A stretch of DNA of 7,166 bases from an uncultured Planctomycetaceae bacterium (GTDB lineage: Bacteria > Planctomycetota > Planctomycetia > Planctomycetales > Planctomycetaceae). The position numbers were made by a program, and so were the translations under genes. Positions 1 to 5,300 of the stretch are shown here, piece by piece (the stretch's first letter is position 1; each line of letters begins with the position of its first letter). The DNA is taken from the NCBI GenBank assembly GCA_937952455.1, contig CALFYU010000070.1, positions 1-7,166 on the forward strand. Direction: 5' to 3'. The notes beneath the pieces were generated by a model. The model made no database searches. It saw nothing but the letters and a program-made list of their open reading frames with translations, and was not told the origin of the DNA.

Positions 1-73
1 TTGCGTGCCTGAGTGACTGAGATTCTCGTTTTGCGGCCAGAAATTCTTTGCATTCTGCGAAAAGACTTGCCAG

Positions 74-79
74 GATAAT
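74..79 (+). promoter_or_regulatory. Possible -10 box upstream of the YTV protein gene
   Basis: GATAAT lies 91 bases before the chosen start codon and differs from the sigma-70 consensus TATAAT at one base. The best -35 candidate, TTGCAT at 48-53, is 20 bases away, longer than the usual 16-18, so the pair is weak. Transcription starting near base 86 would give a leader of about 84 bases. A different sigma factor may be used. Confidence 0.2.
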
Positions 80-169
80 TGGAGAAATGGGCGTTTGCGG
101 GAAACAGGGAAACACAGCAGGGCGCGTGCTAAGATTTCGAGGACTTGGAACACCAAAGGAGATGTTGCC

Positions 170-1531
170 ATGAAGATCAAATGGGCAGGAATTGTGGTAG
201 CCCTTGCCACATTCTGCGGGGCGAGTCCGCTTGCGGAAGCGGGCAGTTATTGTGGCGCGGCCGGGTACAACTGTTGTCCTGCCGCCGCTTGTCAACCGAC
301 TTGCTGTTACACCACCTGCAAAGTCGAACGGCAAACGTGCTACAAGACGGTCTATGAAACGGTCTACGATCAAGAAGAGTACACCTGTCAAAAGACGGTC
401 TACGATCGCACCTACGAAGATCGCCAAGAAACCTGTTACAAAACTGTGATGGAACAACATGTGCGGGACTGCACGTATACGACGTGCCGCCCGGTCTATG
501 AAACCCATCACGTGGAACGCCGCTACACAGTCTGCCGCCCCGTGTGGGAGACGTCGTACAAAGAGTGTTCCTACACCGTTCGCCGTCCGGTCTGGGAAAC
601 GACCGAATGCGAACGCCGCTACACGGTCTGCCGCCCGGTCTGGGAAACCAGCGAGCGGGAATGCCGGCGTACCGTCATGAAGCGGGTCGTGGAAACCGTC
701 AACCAAGAGCGGTGCTACACCGTGCGTAAGCCGGTCACGACCTACCGCACCGTCCTGAAGCAAACCGGGTGCTGGAAGACCGAACAAGTCTACGTGCCCG
801 GTCCGGTGGTTCGCCGCTGCGTCGTCGATGAATGCGGTTGCCCGCGGGTCTGTATGGTGCAGTGCCCGGGACATTACTGCTGCAAACGCGTGTGGTGCCC
901 GCAAACCGTCGAATGCCAGGTGCCCTGTACGACCTACAAATGCGAAGTCGTGCGGGAAAGCTGTCCGGTTCAAGTTTGCCGGTACGTGCCCGAAACGATC
1001 GTCGAAAAAGTGCCCGTGCGGACCTGCCGCATGGTGCGTGAAGAAAAAGTCTGCAAGGTTCCGGTCCGCACCTGCCGCTGGGTCTGCGAAACCAAAACCC
1101 GTCAAGTCCCCGTTCGCACCTGCAAGATGGTCAGCGAAGAAAAGGTCTGCCAGGTTCCGGTTCGCACCTGCAAAATGGTCACCGAAACGCACGTCAAGAA
1201 GGTTCCTTATTGCGTCGCCAAACAAGTGCCGTATACGCGGAACTACAAGGTGTGCAAGTTGGTGCCCCGTCAGGTCACCGAAACCCGCACCCGTTGCGTG
1301 GCCCGCTGCGTGCCGCGGCAAGTCGCCTATGAAGTTTGCCGGCTCGTTCCGGTCACGGTCTGTTGCCCCAGCGGCTGCGATAGCTGCGGCGGCTGCTCGA
1401 CCTGCGACGGCGGTTGTCCCGGCGGCGAGTGTGGTGTGAGCGAAGCTCCGCCGACACACGAAGTCGAGAAGCCGGCTCCGGAACCCGAAGCGGAACCGGA
1501 AGCCGCCCCCCAACCCGGCCCGGAAGCTTGA
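170..1531 (+). CDS. Secreted cysteine-rich YTV-repeat protein, probable cell-envelope component
   Basis: Start at ATG 170 is preferred because AAGGAG (156-161) sits 8 bases upstream and the protein then begins with a clean signal peptide. An in-frame ATG at 95 would add 25 non-signal residues. Product 453 aa. Residues 1-24 form a Sec signal (MKIK, hydrophobic stretch, AEA|G cleavage). Residues 57-184 hold eight consecutive 16-residue units of the type VCRPVWETSxxECxYT. Residues 265-344 hold five more 16-residue units of the type VPVRTCKMVSEEKVCQ. Between and after them are cysteine-rich stretches, then a Cys/Gly cluster (CDSCGGCSTCDGGC) and a Pro/Glu/Ala tail. The first block matches the planctomycete YTV repeat family (Pfam YTV). 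The alternating polar/non-polar pattern with regular Cys suggests stacked beta-strands, perhaps disulfide cross-linked, outside the cytoplasmic membrane. That role is inferred. It is a single-gene unit closed by the terminator at 1564. Confidence 0.88.
   Translation: MKIKWAGIVVALATFCGASPLAEAGSYCGAAGYNCCPAAACQPTCCYTTCKVERQTCYKTVYETVYDQEEYTCQKTVYDRTYEDRQETCYKTVMEQHVRDCTYTTCRPVYETHHVERRYTVCRPVWETSYKECSYTVRRPVWETTECERRYTVCRPVWETSERECRRTVMKRVVETVNQERCYTVRKPVTTYRTVLKQTGCWKTEQVYVPGPVVRRCVVDECGCPRVCMVQCPGHYCCKRVWCPQTVECQVPCTTYKCEVVRESCPVQVCRYVPETIVEKVPVRTCRMVREEKVCKVPVRTCRWVCETKTRQVPVRTCKMVSEEKVCQVPVRTCKMVTETHVKKVPYCVAKQVPYTRNYKVCKLVPRQVTETRTRCVARCVPRQVAYEVCRLVPVTVCCPSGCDSCGGCSTCDGGCPGGECGVSEAPPTHEVEKPAPEPEAEPEAAPQPGPEA
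338..721 (+). repeat. Eight tandem 48-bp (16-codon) YTV units
   Basis: Eight units, each exactly 48 bases with no indel, encode residues 57-184 of the secreted protein. Units 4-7 are the most alike: TCRPVYET, VCRPVWET, VRRPVWET and VCRPVWET, each followed by a charged ERR/KEC segment and YT or RT. The outer units are more diverged. A ninth, degraded unit (VRKPVTTYRTVLKQTG) follows at 722-769. The exact phase suggests growth by in-frame duplication under structural constraint. Confidence 0.85.
962..1201 (+). repeat. Five tandem 48-bp units of a second repeat type (VPVRTC)
   Basis: Residues 265-344 of the secreted protein. The first unit is divergent (CPVQVCRYVPETIVEK). Units 2-5 each begin VPVRTC followed by R/K, then M/W-V and an acidic-basic segment. 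The period is the same 16 residues as the first block although the consensus differs, so both blocks probably share one fold and an old common origin. Confidence 0.8.
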
Positions 1532-1563
1532 TCGGGCGGAGTTGGTGAGCTACTAAGAATCTC

Positions 1564-1604
1564 AGGGAGCCGTTACGCTTGTCTTTGCGGCTCCTTGTTT
1601 TTTT
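1564..1604 (+). terminator. Intrinsic terminator of the YTV protein gene
   Basis: GGAGCCG (1566-1572) pairs perfectly with CGGCTCC (1588-1594). The stem extends to 9 bp with A1564-T1596 and a G1565-T1595 wobble. The 15-base loop is followed by TTGTTTTTTT (1595-1604). It lies 33 bases past the stop codon. Confidence 0.8.
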
Positions 1605-1640
1605 AAGTATGCGGTAGGCGGAGGGCAGTAGGGAGAAAAG

Positions 1641-1670
1641 AGTGGCCAGTGGTCGGTGGTCAGTGGCCAG
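1641..1670. repeat. 'GTGGCCAGTGGTCGGTGGTCAGTGGC'-type tract, copy 1
   Basis: Imperfect reiteration of GTGG followed by CCA or TCA/TCG. It recurs at 2076-2097. Low-complexity strings of this type are scattered in planctomycete intergenic DNA. No coding role is seen. Confidence 0.6.
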
Positions 1671-1730
1671 AAGCGTTGGCCGATCGGGGCCCGACAGGTT
1701 GGTCCAGCCGACCCTAACGTGGATGGGCTA

Positions 1731-1817
1731 CAGCCTAAAGCCTTGTTCCTCAAGCCTGTTCCCTCACGCCTCAAGCCTCCTATCCCACGGACGGCAGTCT
1801 AAAGCCTACAGCCTCAT
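1731..1817. repeat. Degenerate 'AGCCTAAAGCCT / CACGCCTCAAGCCTC' heptamer tract, copy 1
   Basis: A run of imperfect 7-base units ending in GCCT (AGCCTAA, AGCCTTG, AGCCTGT, CGCCTCA, AGCCTCC, AGCCTAC, AGCCTCA). A second tract lies at 2141-2181. The shared core is AGCCTACAGCCTCA, at 1803-1816 and again near 2158-2171. Confidence 0.55.
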
Positions 1818-1827
1818 CCCTCCGCTA

Positions 1828-1848
1828 CGCCGGATTACCGGCGTTTTT
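1828..1848. repeat. Hairpin 1 of a three-hairpin array, terminator-like
   Basis: CGCCGG (1828-1833), loop ATTA, CCGGCG (1838-1843), then TTTTT (1844-1848). The perfect 6-bp GC stem with a short T-tract could act as a weak rightward terminator, but no rightward gene precedes it other than the already terminated YTV gene. Confidence 0.55.
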
Positions 1849-1864
1849 GCGCAGCGATATTAGG

Positions 1865-1886
1865 CCCGCCGTTTACGGCGGGTTTT
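1865..1886. repeat. Hairpin 2 of the array, terminator-like
   Basis: CCCGCCG (1865-1871), loop TTTA, CGGCGGG (1876-1882), then TTTT. Perfect 7-bp stem with the same 4-base loop size as its neighbours. Confidence 0.55.
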
Positions 1887-1910
1887 GAGGACGGATATCC
1901 CCAAAGTCCG

Positions 1911-1928
1911 ACCCTCGTTTACGAGGGT
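1911..1928. repeat. Hairpin 3 of the array
   Basis: ACCCTCG (1911-1917), loop TTTA, CGAGGGT (1922-1928). Perfect 7-bp stem with the same loop sequence and the same closing G-C pair as hairpin 2, but a different stem sequence. There is no proper T-tract after it. Confidence 0.55.
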
Positions 1929-1994
1929 TCTCGCTGTTGCGGCTTGAGCCATGTTGTCTGGCAGCGCAGCGGTTGGGAGACCTTCGGTCGGGCC

Positions 1995-2070
1995 TGTGCG
2001 GGGTCAGGAGACCCGCGCACAACCTTTCGGAAAACCCGCGCACAACCTGTCGGGAGACCCGCGCACAACT
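1995..2070. repeat. Three tandem 23-bp repeats with a leading inverted arm
   Basis: ACCCGCGCACAAC starts at 2011, 2034 and 2057, an exact 23-base period. The 9-base spacers diverge. The bases just before the first copy, TGTGCGGGGT (1995-2004), are its near-perfect inverse, giving a hairpin with loop CAGGAG and one bulge. The array is too short and the spacers too small for a CRISPR. Confidence 0.65.
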
Positions 2071-2075
2071 TGCTG

Positions 2076-2097
2076 AGTGGCCGGTGGTCAGTGGCCG
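2076..2097. repeat. 'GTGGCCGGTGGTCAGTGGCC' tract, copy 2
   Basis: Second occurrence of the tract at 1641-1670, with a G for A change in the first CCA and one GGTC unit fewer. Same type of low-complexity dispersed repeat. Confidence 0.55.
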
Positions 2098-2112
2098 GAG
2101 ATTGGCGCGCGT

Positions 2113-2140
2113 GGGTCGGACGGCTTTCGCATGCCGACCC
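2113..2140. repeat. GGGTCGG / CCGACCC inverted repeat
   Basis: Perfect 7-base arms (2113-2119 and 2134-2140) separated by 14 bases and followed by TAA. A related GGTTGG...CCGACCCTAA string occurs near 1698-1719. It lies 36 bases past the ATPase stop codon (reading leftward) but has no T-tract on that side, so termination is not supported. Confidence 0.45.
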
Positions 2141-2181
2141 TAAAGTCTAAGGTCTATAGCCTACAGCCTCACGCCTCACGC
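2141..2181. repeat. Heptamer tract, copy 2, touching the ATPase stop codon
   Basis: TAAAGTCTAAGGTCTATAGC followed by CTACAGCCTCACGCCTCACG, the same degenerate units as at 1731-1817. The tract continues through the ATPase stop codon (TCA at 2176-2178, read on the minus strand), so the end of that gene is embedded in repeat DNA. Confidence 0.5.
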
Positions 2182-4341
2182 GTCCCCAGGGTTCAGCAGC
2201 CGCAGGCCGTTGAAGATGACCAGCAGCGAGGCGCCCATGTCGGCGGCGATGGCCATCCACAGGGATGACAGGCCGACCATCGTCAGCAGAATGAAGACCA
2301 CCTTCAGACCCAAGGCGAAGAATATGTTCTGCCGAACGATCGCCAGCGTGCGCCGCGCGTGTCGAATGAGCCAGGGAATTCGTGAGAGGTCGTCGGACAT
2401 CAATGCCACGTCGGCGGTTTCGATGGCGGTGTCGGTTCCCATGGCGCCCATCGCGATGCCCACCGTGGCAGCGGCCAGCGCCGGGGCGTCGTTCACGCCG
2501 TCGCCGACCATCGAGACTCTTTCTCCCTCAGCGGCGAGCTGCTGGATATAAGCGAGTTTGTCCTCCGGTAGGCACTCCGCCCGGACGTTGTCAACGCCGA
2601 TGGCCTGCGCCACCGCGTTGGCGGTGGCTTCGTTGTCGCCGGTTAAGATGTCAATCCGTTTCACGCCGGCCTGGCGCAACGCGGTCACGACGTCAGCGGC
2701 AATGTCGCGCGGTGCATCAGCGACGCTGATCAGCCCGATAATTCGGTTATCGGTGCCAACGGCGATCACGGTGTGTCCAGCATCTTCCATTTCCAGCGCT
2801 TGATTGTGAACATCAGCGGCCTCGTCGGCTCGTTCGTGCACCAGGCGGTGGCTGCCCAGCCAATAGTCTGCGCCATTGAGCTTGGCTTCGACGCCGCGGC
2901 CTGTGAGCAGTTGATGATCCGTCACGTCTGGAGCGGAGATATTTTGGGAGGCGGCGAAGTGACGAATGGCGCGGGCGATGGGATGGCTGCTTTGGGCTTC
3001 GAGCGCCGCTGCGATTCCGAGCAACTCTTCGCGGGAATAGGAATTCACTGGCGCGACTGTTTGGACCTCCGGTTTGCCGGCGGTGACCGTGCCGGTCTTG
3101 TCAAAGGCGATGGTGCCGATGGCCGCACACGCTTCGAGGAAACGCCCCCCCTTGATCAGCACCCCTTGCCGGGCGGCGGCTGTCAGGGCCGAGACGATAC
3201 TCATCGCCGTCGAACTCACCAGCGCGCAGGGGCAGGCGATCACTAGCACGACCAGTCCGCCATAACTCCACTCGTCCCAATTCGCGCCGAACAACCAGGG
3301 AGGAATAACGGCCAAGGCCAGCGCGAGTACCATCATGGCGGGCGTGTAGTATTGCGCGAATCGCTCGACCCATTGTTGGCTGGGGGCGCGGGCAGCCTGT
3401 GCGTCTTCCACCAGCCGCGCAATGCGGGCCAGCGTCGAGTCCGAGGCAAGATGCGTGACTTCGATGTCGAGCGCCCCGGTTTCGTTGATCGTGCCGGCGA
3501 ACACTTCCTGTCCGGGTTGTTTGTCGACCGGCTGGGATTCGCCGGTGATGGGGGCCTCGTTGATCGATGATTGTCCGGCGCGGATCACGCCGTCGAGCGG
3601 AATTTTCTCCCCCGGGCGGACCGAGATCAGTGTTCCCAGGGCCACCTCTTCAACTGGCAACGTCTCGGAATTGCCGTCGGCGTCGATACAGCGAGCCGTG
3701 GGAGGGGAAAGATCCATCAAGGCTGTGATTGCCCGACGGGCACGGCCCATGCTCCAATGCTCCAGCAACAACGCCACGCAGAACAGAAATGAAACGGTGG
3801 CCGCTTCGAGCCATTCGTCAATGGCGATGGCGCCGATGACAGCGACGGTCATCAGCAGGTTCATGTCCGGCTGCCGTCGCCGCAGCGCCGCGTAGGCCTT
3901 GGGCAGGACCTGCCACAGCGCGGCGAGAATCGCGGCGGCGTAAGCGGAGCGGGATATCCACACGCTCGCAGTTCCGGCGGATTGTGTCAGGTGGATGGCA
4001 GCGCCGAGGCACAGTGCGATCGCCGAACAGGCGGCTAGCCACGTGGGCGACTGCTGCCACCAGGGGAGTGTGTCCCGAGTCGATTCCGCGGTCCAGGGTT
4101 GCGCCCGCATTCCGATTTCGGAAATTCGGGCGGTGATCTGGTCGGGATCAGTGACAGCGTCGTCATAGACGGCCGTCATGCGGCTTTTGAAGATGTCGAA
4201 TTTTAATTCGATGATGCCGGGCTGGCGGCCGACGGCCTGTTCGAGTTGGCGGACCTCCTCGGCGCAGTCCAATTCGGCCACGCGAAACTCAGCCGTCCTC
4301 CGCGCGCCGGAGCTGTCCGATTTTTCAGGTTGGTCCGGCAT
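2176..4341 (-). CDS. zntA: Heavy-metal P1B-type ATPase, Zn2+/Cd2+/Pb2+ exporter class
   Basis: Complete 721-aa inner-membrane pump that exports divalent soft metals using ATP. Order: N-terminal HMA-like domain (about 18-83), TM1-4 (about 100-119, 126-146, 161-174, 180-196), actuator domain with TGE (266-268), TM5 (334-353), TM6 with the CPC metal site (370-372), phosphorylation motif DKTGT with Asp414, the P1B-specific HP (453-454), hinge TGDN (567-570) and GDGVND (613-618), then TM7-8. Lys680 in TM7 and Asp701 in TM8 match the pair that defines the ZntA/CadA class and argue against copper. The HMA domain has LDCAEE in place of GMxCxxC: one Cys (25) followed by two Glu, a known variant that may favour zinc or cadmium. 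ATG at 4341 has only a weak GGGGG ribosome site. No MerR or ArsR regulator is in the window. The symbol reflects class, not proven orthology; cadA is equally possible. Confidence 0.93.
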   Translation of the reverse strand: MPDQPEKSDSSGARRTAEFRVAELDCAEEVRQLEQAVGRQPGIIELKFDIFKSRMTAVYDDAVTDPDQITARISEIGMRAQPWTAESTRDTLPWWQQSPTWLAACSAIALCLGAAIHLTQSAGTASVWISRSAYAAAILAALWQVLPKAYAALRRRQPDMNLLMTVAVIGAIAIDEWLEAATVSFLFCVALLLEHWSMGRARRAITALMDLSPPTARCIDADGNSETLPVEEVALGTLISVRPGEKIPLDGVIRAGQSSINEAPITGESQPVDKQPGQEVFAGTINETGALDIEVTHLASDSTLARIARLVEDAQAARAPSQQWVERFAQYYTPAMMVLALALAVIPPWLFGANWDEWSYGGLVVLVIACPCALVSSTAMSIVSALTAAARQGVLIKGGRFLEACAAIGTIAFDKTGTVTAGKPEVQTVAPVNSYSREELLGIAAALEAQSSHPIARAIRHFAASQNISAPDVTDHQLLTGRGVEAKLNGADYWLGSHRLVHERADEAADVHNQALEMEDAGHTVIAVGTDNRIIGLISVADAPRDIAADVVTALRQAGVKRIDILTGDNEATANAVAQAIGVDNVRAECLPEDKLAYIQQLAAEGERVSMVGDGVNDAPALAAATVGIAMGAMGTDTAIETADVALMSDDLSRIPWLIRHARRTLAIVRQNIFFALGLKVVFILLTMVGLSSLWMAIAADMGASLLVIFNGLRLLNPGDA

Positions 4342-4384
4342 CGTGTCGCCCCCGGTCGATCAATCCGCTACGTGATTTGTGAAC

Positions 4385-4416
4385 ACACCCGTGGTGTCAG
4401 TGACTCGATCGGTCAC
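4385..4416. promoter_or_regulatory. Two adjacent small inverted repeats upstream of the ATPase gene
   Basis: ACACC-CGT-GGTGT (4385-4397) is followed two bases later by GTGAC-TCGATCG-GTCAC (4400-4416). They lie 44-75 bases upstream of the ATPase start, in the 194-bp gap after the lipoprotein gene. The second could be a regulator operator and the first a leader hairpin. Short inverted repeats are common in GC-rich DNA, so this is a candidate only. Confidence 0.25.
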
Positions 4417-4535
4417 CAGCGCGCGCGGCGTTTCTGCTGTGGTGGATGGTGGGATGTCGGCGTGGTCGCAAACGTGTCTCATACCTGACGGAACGGGGGG
4501 GCGCCGCGCCGTGGTGAGCGAGTTGCGCGGCCTGA

Positions 4536-4823
4536 TTATTTGTACTCGTACCCGACGCTGCGTTCGATAGACTTGGCCTTGTCGCTGAGCGTCCATTTGT
4601 TTATCGGGTCGTCGAGTTTGTCCGTGGGCCGGTCGGCGCGGGCGTTTTTGCCGTATTCGCTCCAGTTTTCCGCGACGAGTTCGCCTTCGTCATCATAGTC
4701 GCGATGATTCGGCTCGAAAACGTCCAGTGTCGATCTCGTCATTTCTTTTCCGGCATCAAGAACGGCGCAACCGGACAATGAAACGCTGGCCGTGGTACAG
4801 AGGGCGAGAATGAACAACCGCAT
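4536..4823 (-). CDS. Small lipoprotein, function unknown
   Basis: Product 95 aa. A strong AGGAGG (4832-4837) lies 8 bases before the ATG at 4823. Residues 1-18 are a lipoprotein signal peptide ending in the lipobox LSG|C, with Cys19 as the lipidated residue. The mature part is short, charged and without membrane segments, with an acidic region (DYDDEGELVAENW) and a C-terminal segment LSDKAKSIERSVGYEYK. I recall similar 'SxKAKxIExxxG' endings in small planctomycete lipoproteins, but cannot name a function. It is the upstream neighbour of the metal ATPase on the same strand. The 194-bp gap and the lack of a shared ribosome-site pattern leave a common transcript unproven. Confidence 0.8.
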   Translation of the reverse strand: MRLFILALCTTASVSLSGCAVLDAGKEMTRSTLDVFEPNHRDYDDEGELVAENWSEYGKNARADRPTDKLDDPINKWTLSDKAKSIERSVGYEYK

Positions 4824-5057
4824 GAACGGATCCTCCTGGCGGCCCTGTGCGGTCGCTGAGCTATGTCAGGGCGACACTTGGCGCAACGGGGTCGGCTTGA
4901 AGTGAGAGAGTAGAAAAGTTTTCGTGATCGTTGAGAGTGAGAGAGGGTCGGGAATGTCGCAGAATTGCCGCGGCGGGTCTAGTGCAGTTTCTTCGAGACG
5001 GACGTTCCCCCTTCCAATAGTACTGAACCAGTCCTTCGTCCGCATGGTTCGGATTGG

Positions 5058-5090
5058 GGGTGCCACTGGCGGCTCGTCCGCCAGTGCCAC
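5058..5090 (-). repeat. Dispersed planctomycete-type hairpin element, copy A
   Basis: CACTGGCGG (5064-5072), loop CTCGT, CCGCCAGTG (5078-5086) form a perfect 9-bp stem. After one C/C mismatch, three more pairs extend it (GTG at 5060-5062 with CAC at 5088-5090). On the minus strand its core reads GAGCCGCCAGTGGCACCC. Bases 5058-5082 match 6526-6550 in inverted orientation at 24 of 25 positions. Confidence 0.75.
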
Positions 5091-5133
5091 GTCAGATTCC
5101 GTTTTCCATGCCTTCCGACATCATTCCTCGTGC

Positions 5134-5162
5134 GCACTGGCAGGCAAGCCGCCAGGGCACCC
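5134..5162 (+). repeat. Dispersed hairpin element, degenerate copy B
   Basis: Opposite orientation to copy A, with the landmarks GCACTGGC, AAGCCGCCAG and GGCACCC in the same order but several substitutions and one missing base. The inner arms still pair (CTGGC, bulged A, GGC with GCCGCCAG). Copies A and B face each other about 44 bases apart. Confidence 0.55.
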
Positions 5163-5178
5163 GTTGTTGCAAATTTAT

Positions 5179-5203
5179 GGGCACCCGGCGGTTGGATGTG
5201 CCC
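5179..5203. repeat. GGGCAC / GTGCCC inverted repeat
   Basis: Perfect 6-base arms (5179-5184, 5198-5203) with a 13-base loop. The GGGCACCCGGCGG start resembles the outer arm of the hairpin element, so it may be a further decayed copy. It ends 98 bases before the chosen ATPase start. Confidence 0.4.
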
Positions 5204-5300
5204 GCTAGCTGTTTTCTTTTGAGTTGCGGGATGAGAGCCAGTGATTTTGAGATCGTTGGCCGAGGCGACAAACGAAGTTGGAATTGCGGAGAACACGGCC

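Larger units (their letters stand above)
1605..2175. other. Gene-free repeat region between the YTV gene and the metal ATPase
   Basis: About 570 bases with no convincing gene on either strand. Short open frames here lack ribosome binding sites and are made of repeat DNA. The region holds two 'GTGGCCAGTGG' tracts, two heptamer tracts, three compact hairpins, a tandem 23-bp repeat and a GGGTCGG/CCGACCC inverted repeat, listed separately. The genes on its two sides converge, so it contains no required promoter. It reads as an accumulation zone for planctomycete dispersed repeats. Confidence 0.7.
4824..5300. other. Divergent gene-free spacer with hairpin elements
   Basis: About 477 bases between the leftward lipoprotein gene and the rightward phage-like cassette. 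Open frames here are short, lack ribosome sites and run through repeat DNA. It should hold promoters for both directions but I see no convincing -35/-10 pair. The right half (5058-5203) is occupied by two copies of a hairpin element and a third inverted repeat. No tRNA or attachment-site duplication was recognised. Confidence 0.6.

Noticed and set aside
828..1439. Alternative-frame open reading of about 203 codons inside the YTV gene
   Set aside because: Arises because the repetitive, GC-rich coding sequence lacks stops in a second frame. The product is Arg/Ala/Pro/Lys-rich and has no ribosome site, while the other frame has a signal peptide and clear protein repeats.
1865..1886. Functional terminator for the metal ATPase
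   Set aside because: The T-tract lies on the plus-strand side, so it would act on rightward transcription. The ATPase is transcribed leftward, and the complementary side has no T-run.
2011..2070. CRISPR array
   Set aside because: The spacers are only about 9-10 bases, the repeat core is 13-14 bases, there are three copies and no cas genes. It is a tandem repeat.
2773..3246. Plus-strand open frames within 2210-3895
   Set aside because: All are antisense to the P-type ATPase, whose complete set of motifs fixes the minus strand as coding.
4360..4596. Minus-strand frame of 78 codons between the lipoprotein and the ATPase
   Set aside because: It overlaps the 3' end of the lipoprotein gene out of frame, has no ribosome site, and its composition is Thr/Arg/Pro-rich without features.
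4824..5240. tRNA gene or phage attachment site at the left edge of the cassette
   Set aside because: I looked for a cloverleaf with a TTCGAAT-like arm and for a short direct repeat with the right edge, and found neither. The other phage end is outside the window.
4866..5296. Short minus-strand frames across the divergent spacer
   Set aside because: They translate the hairpin element (giving strings such as DEPPVAP or WRTSRQWHP), have no ribosome sites and no domain, and look like spurious products of repeat DNA.
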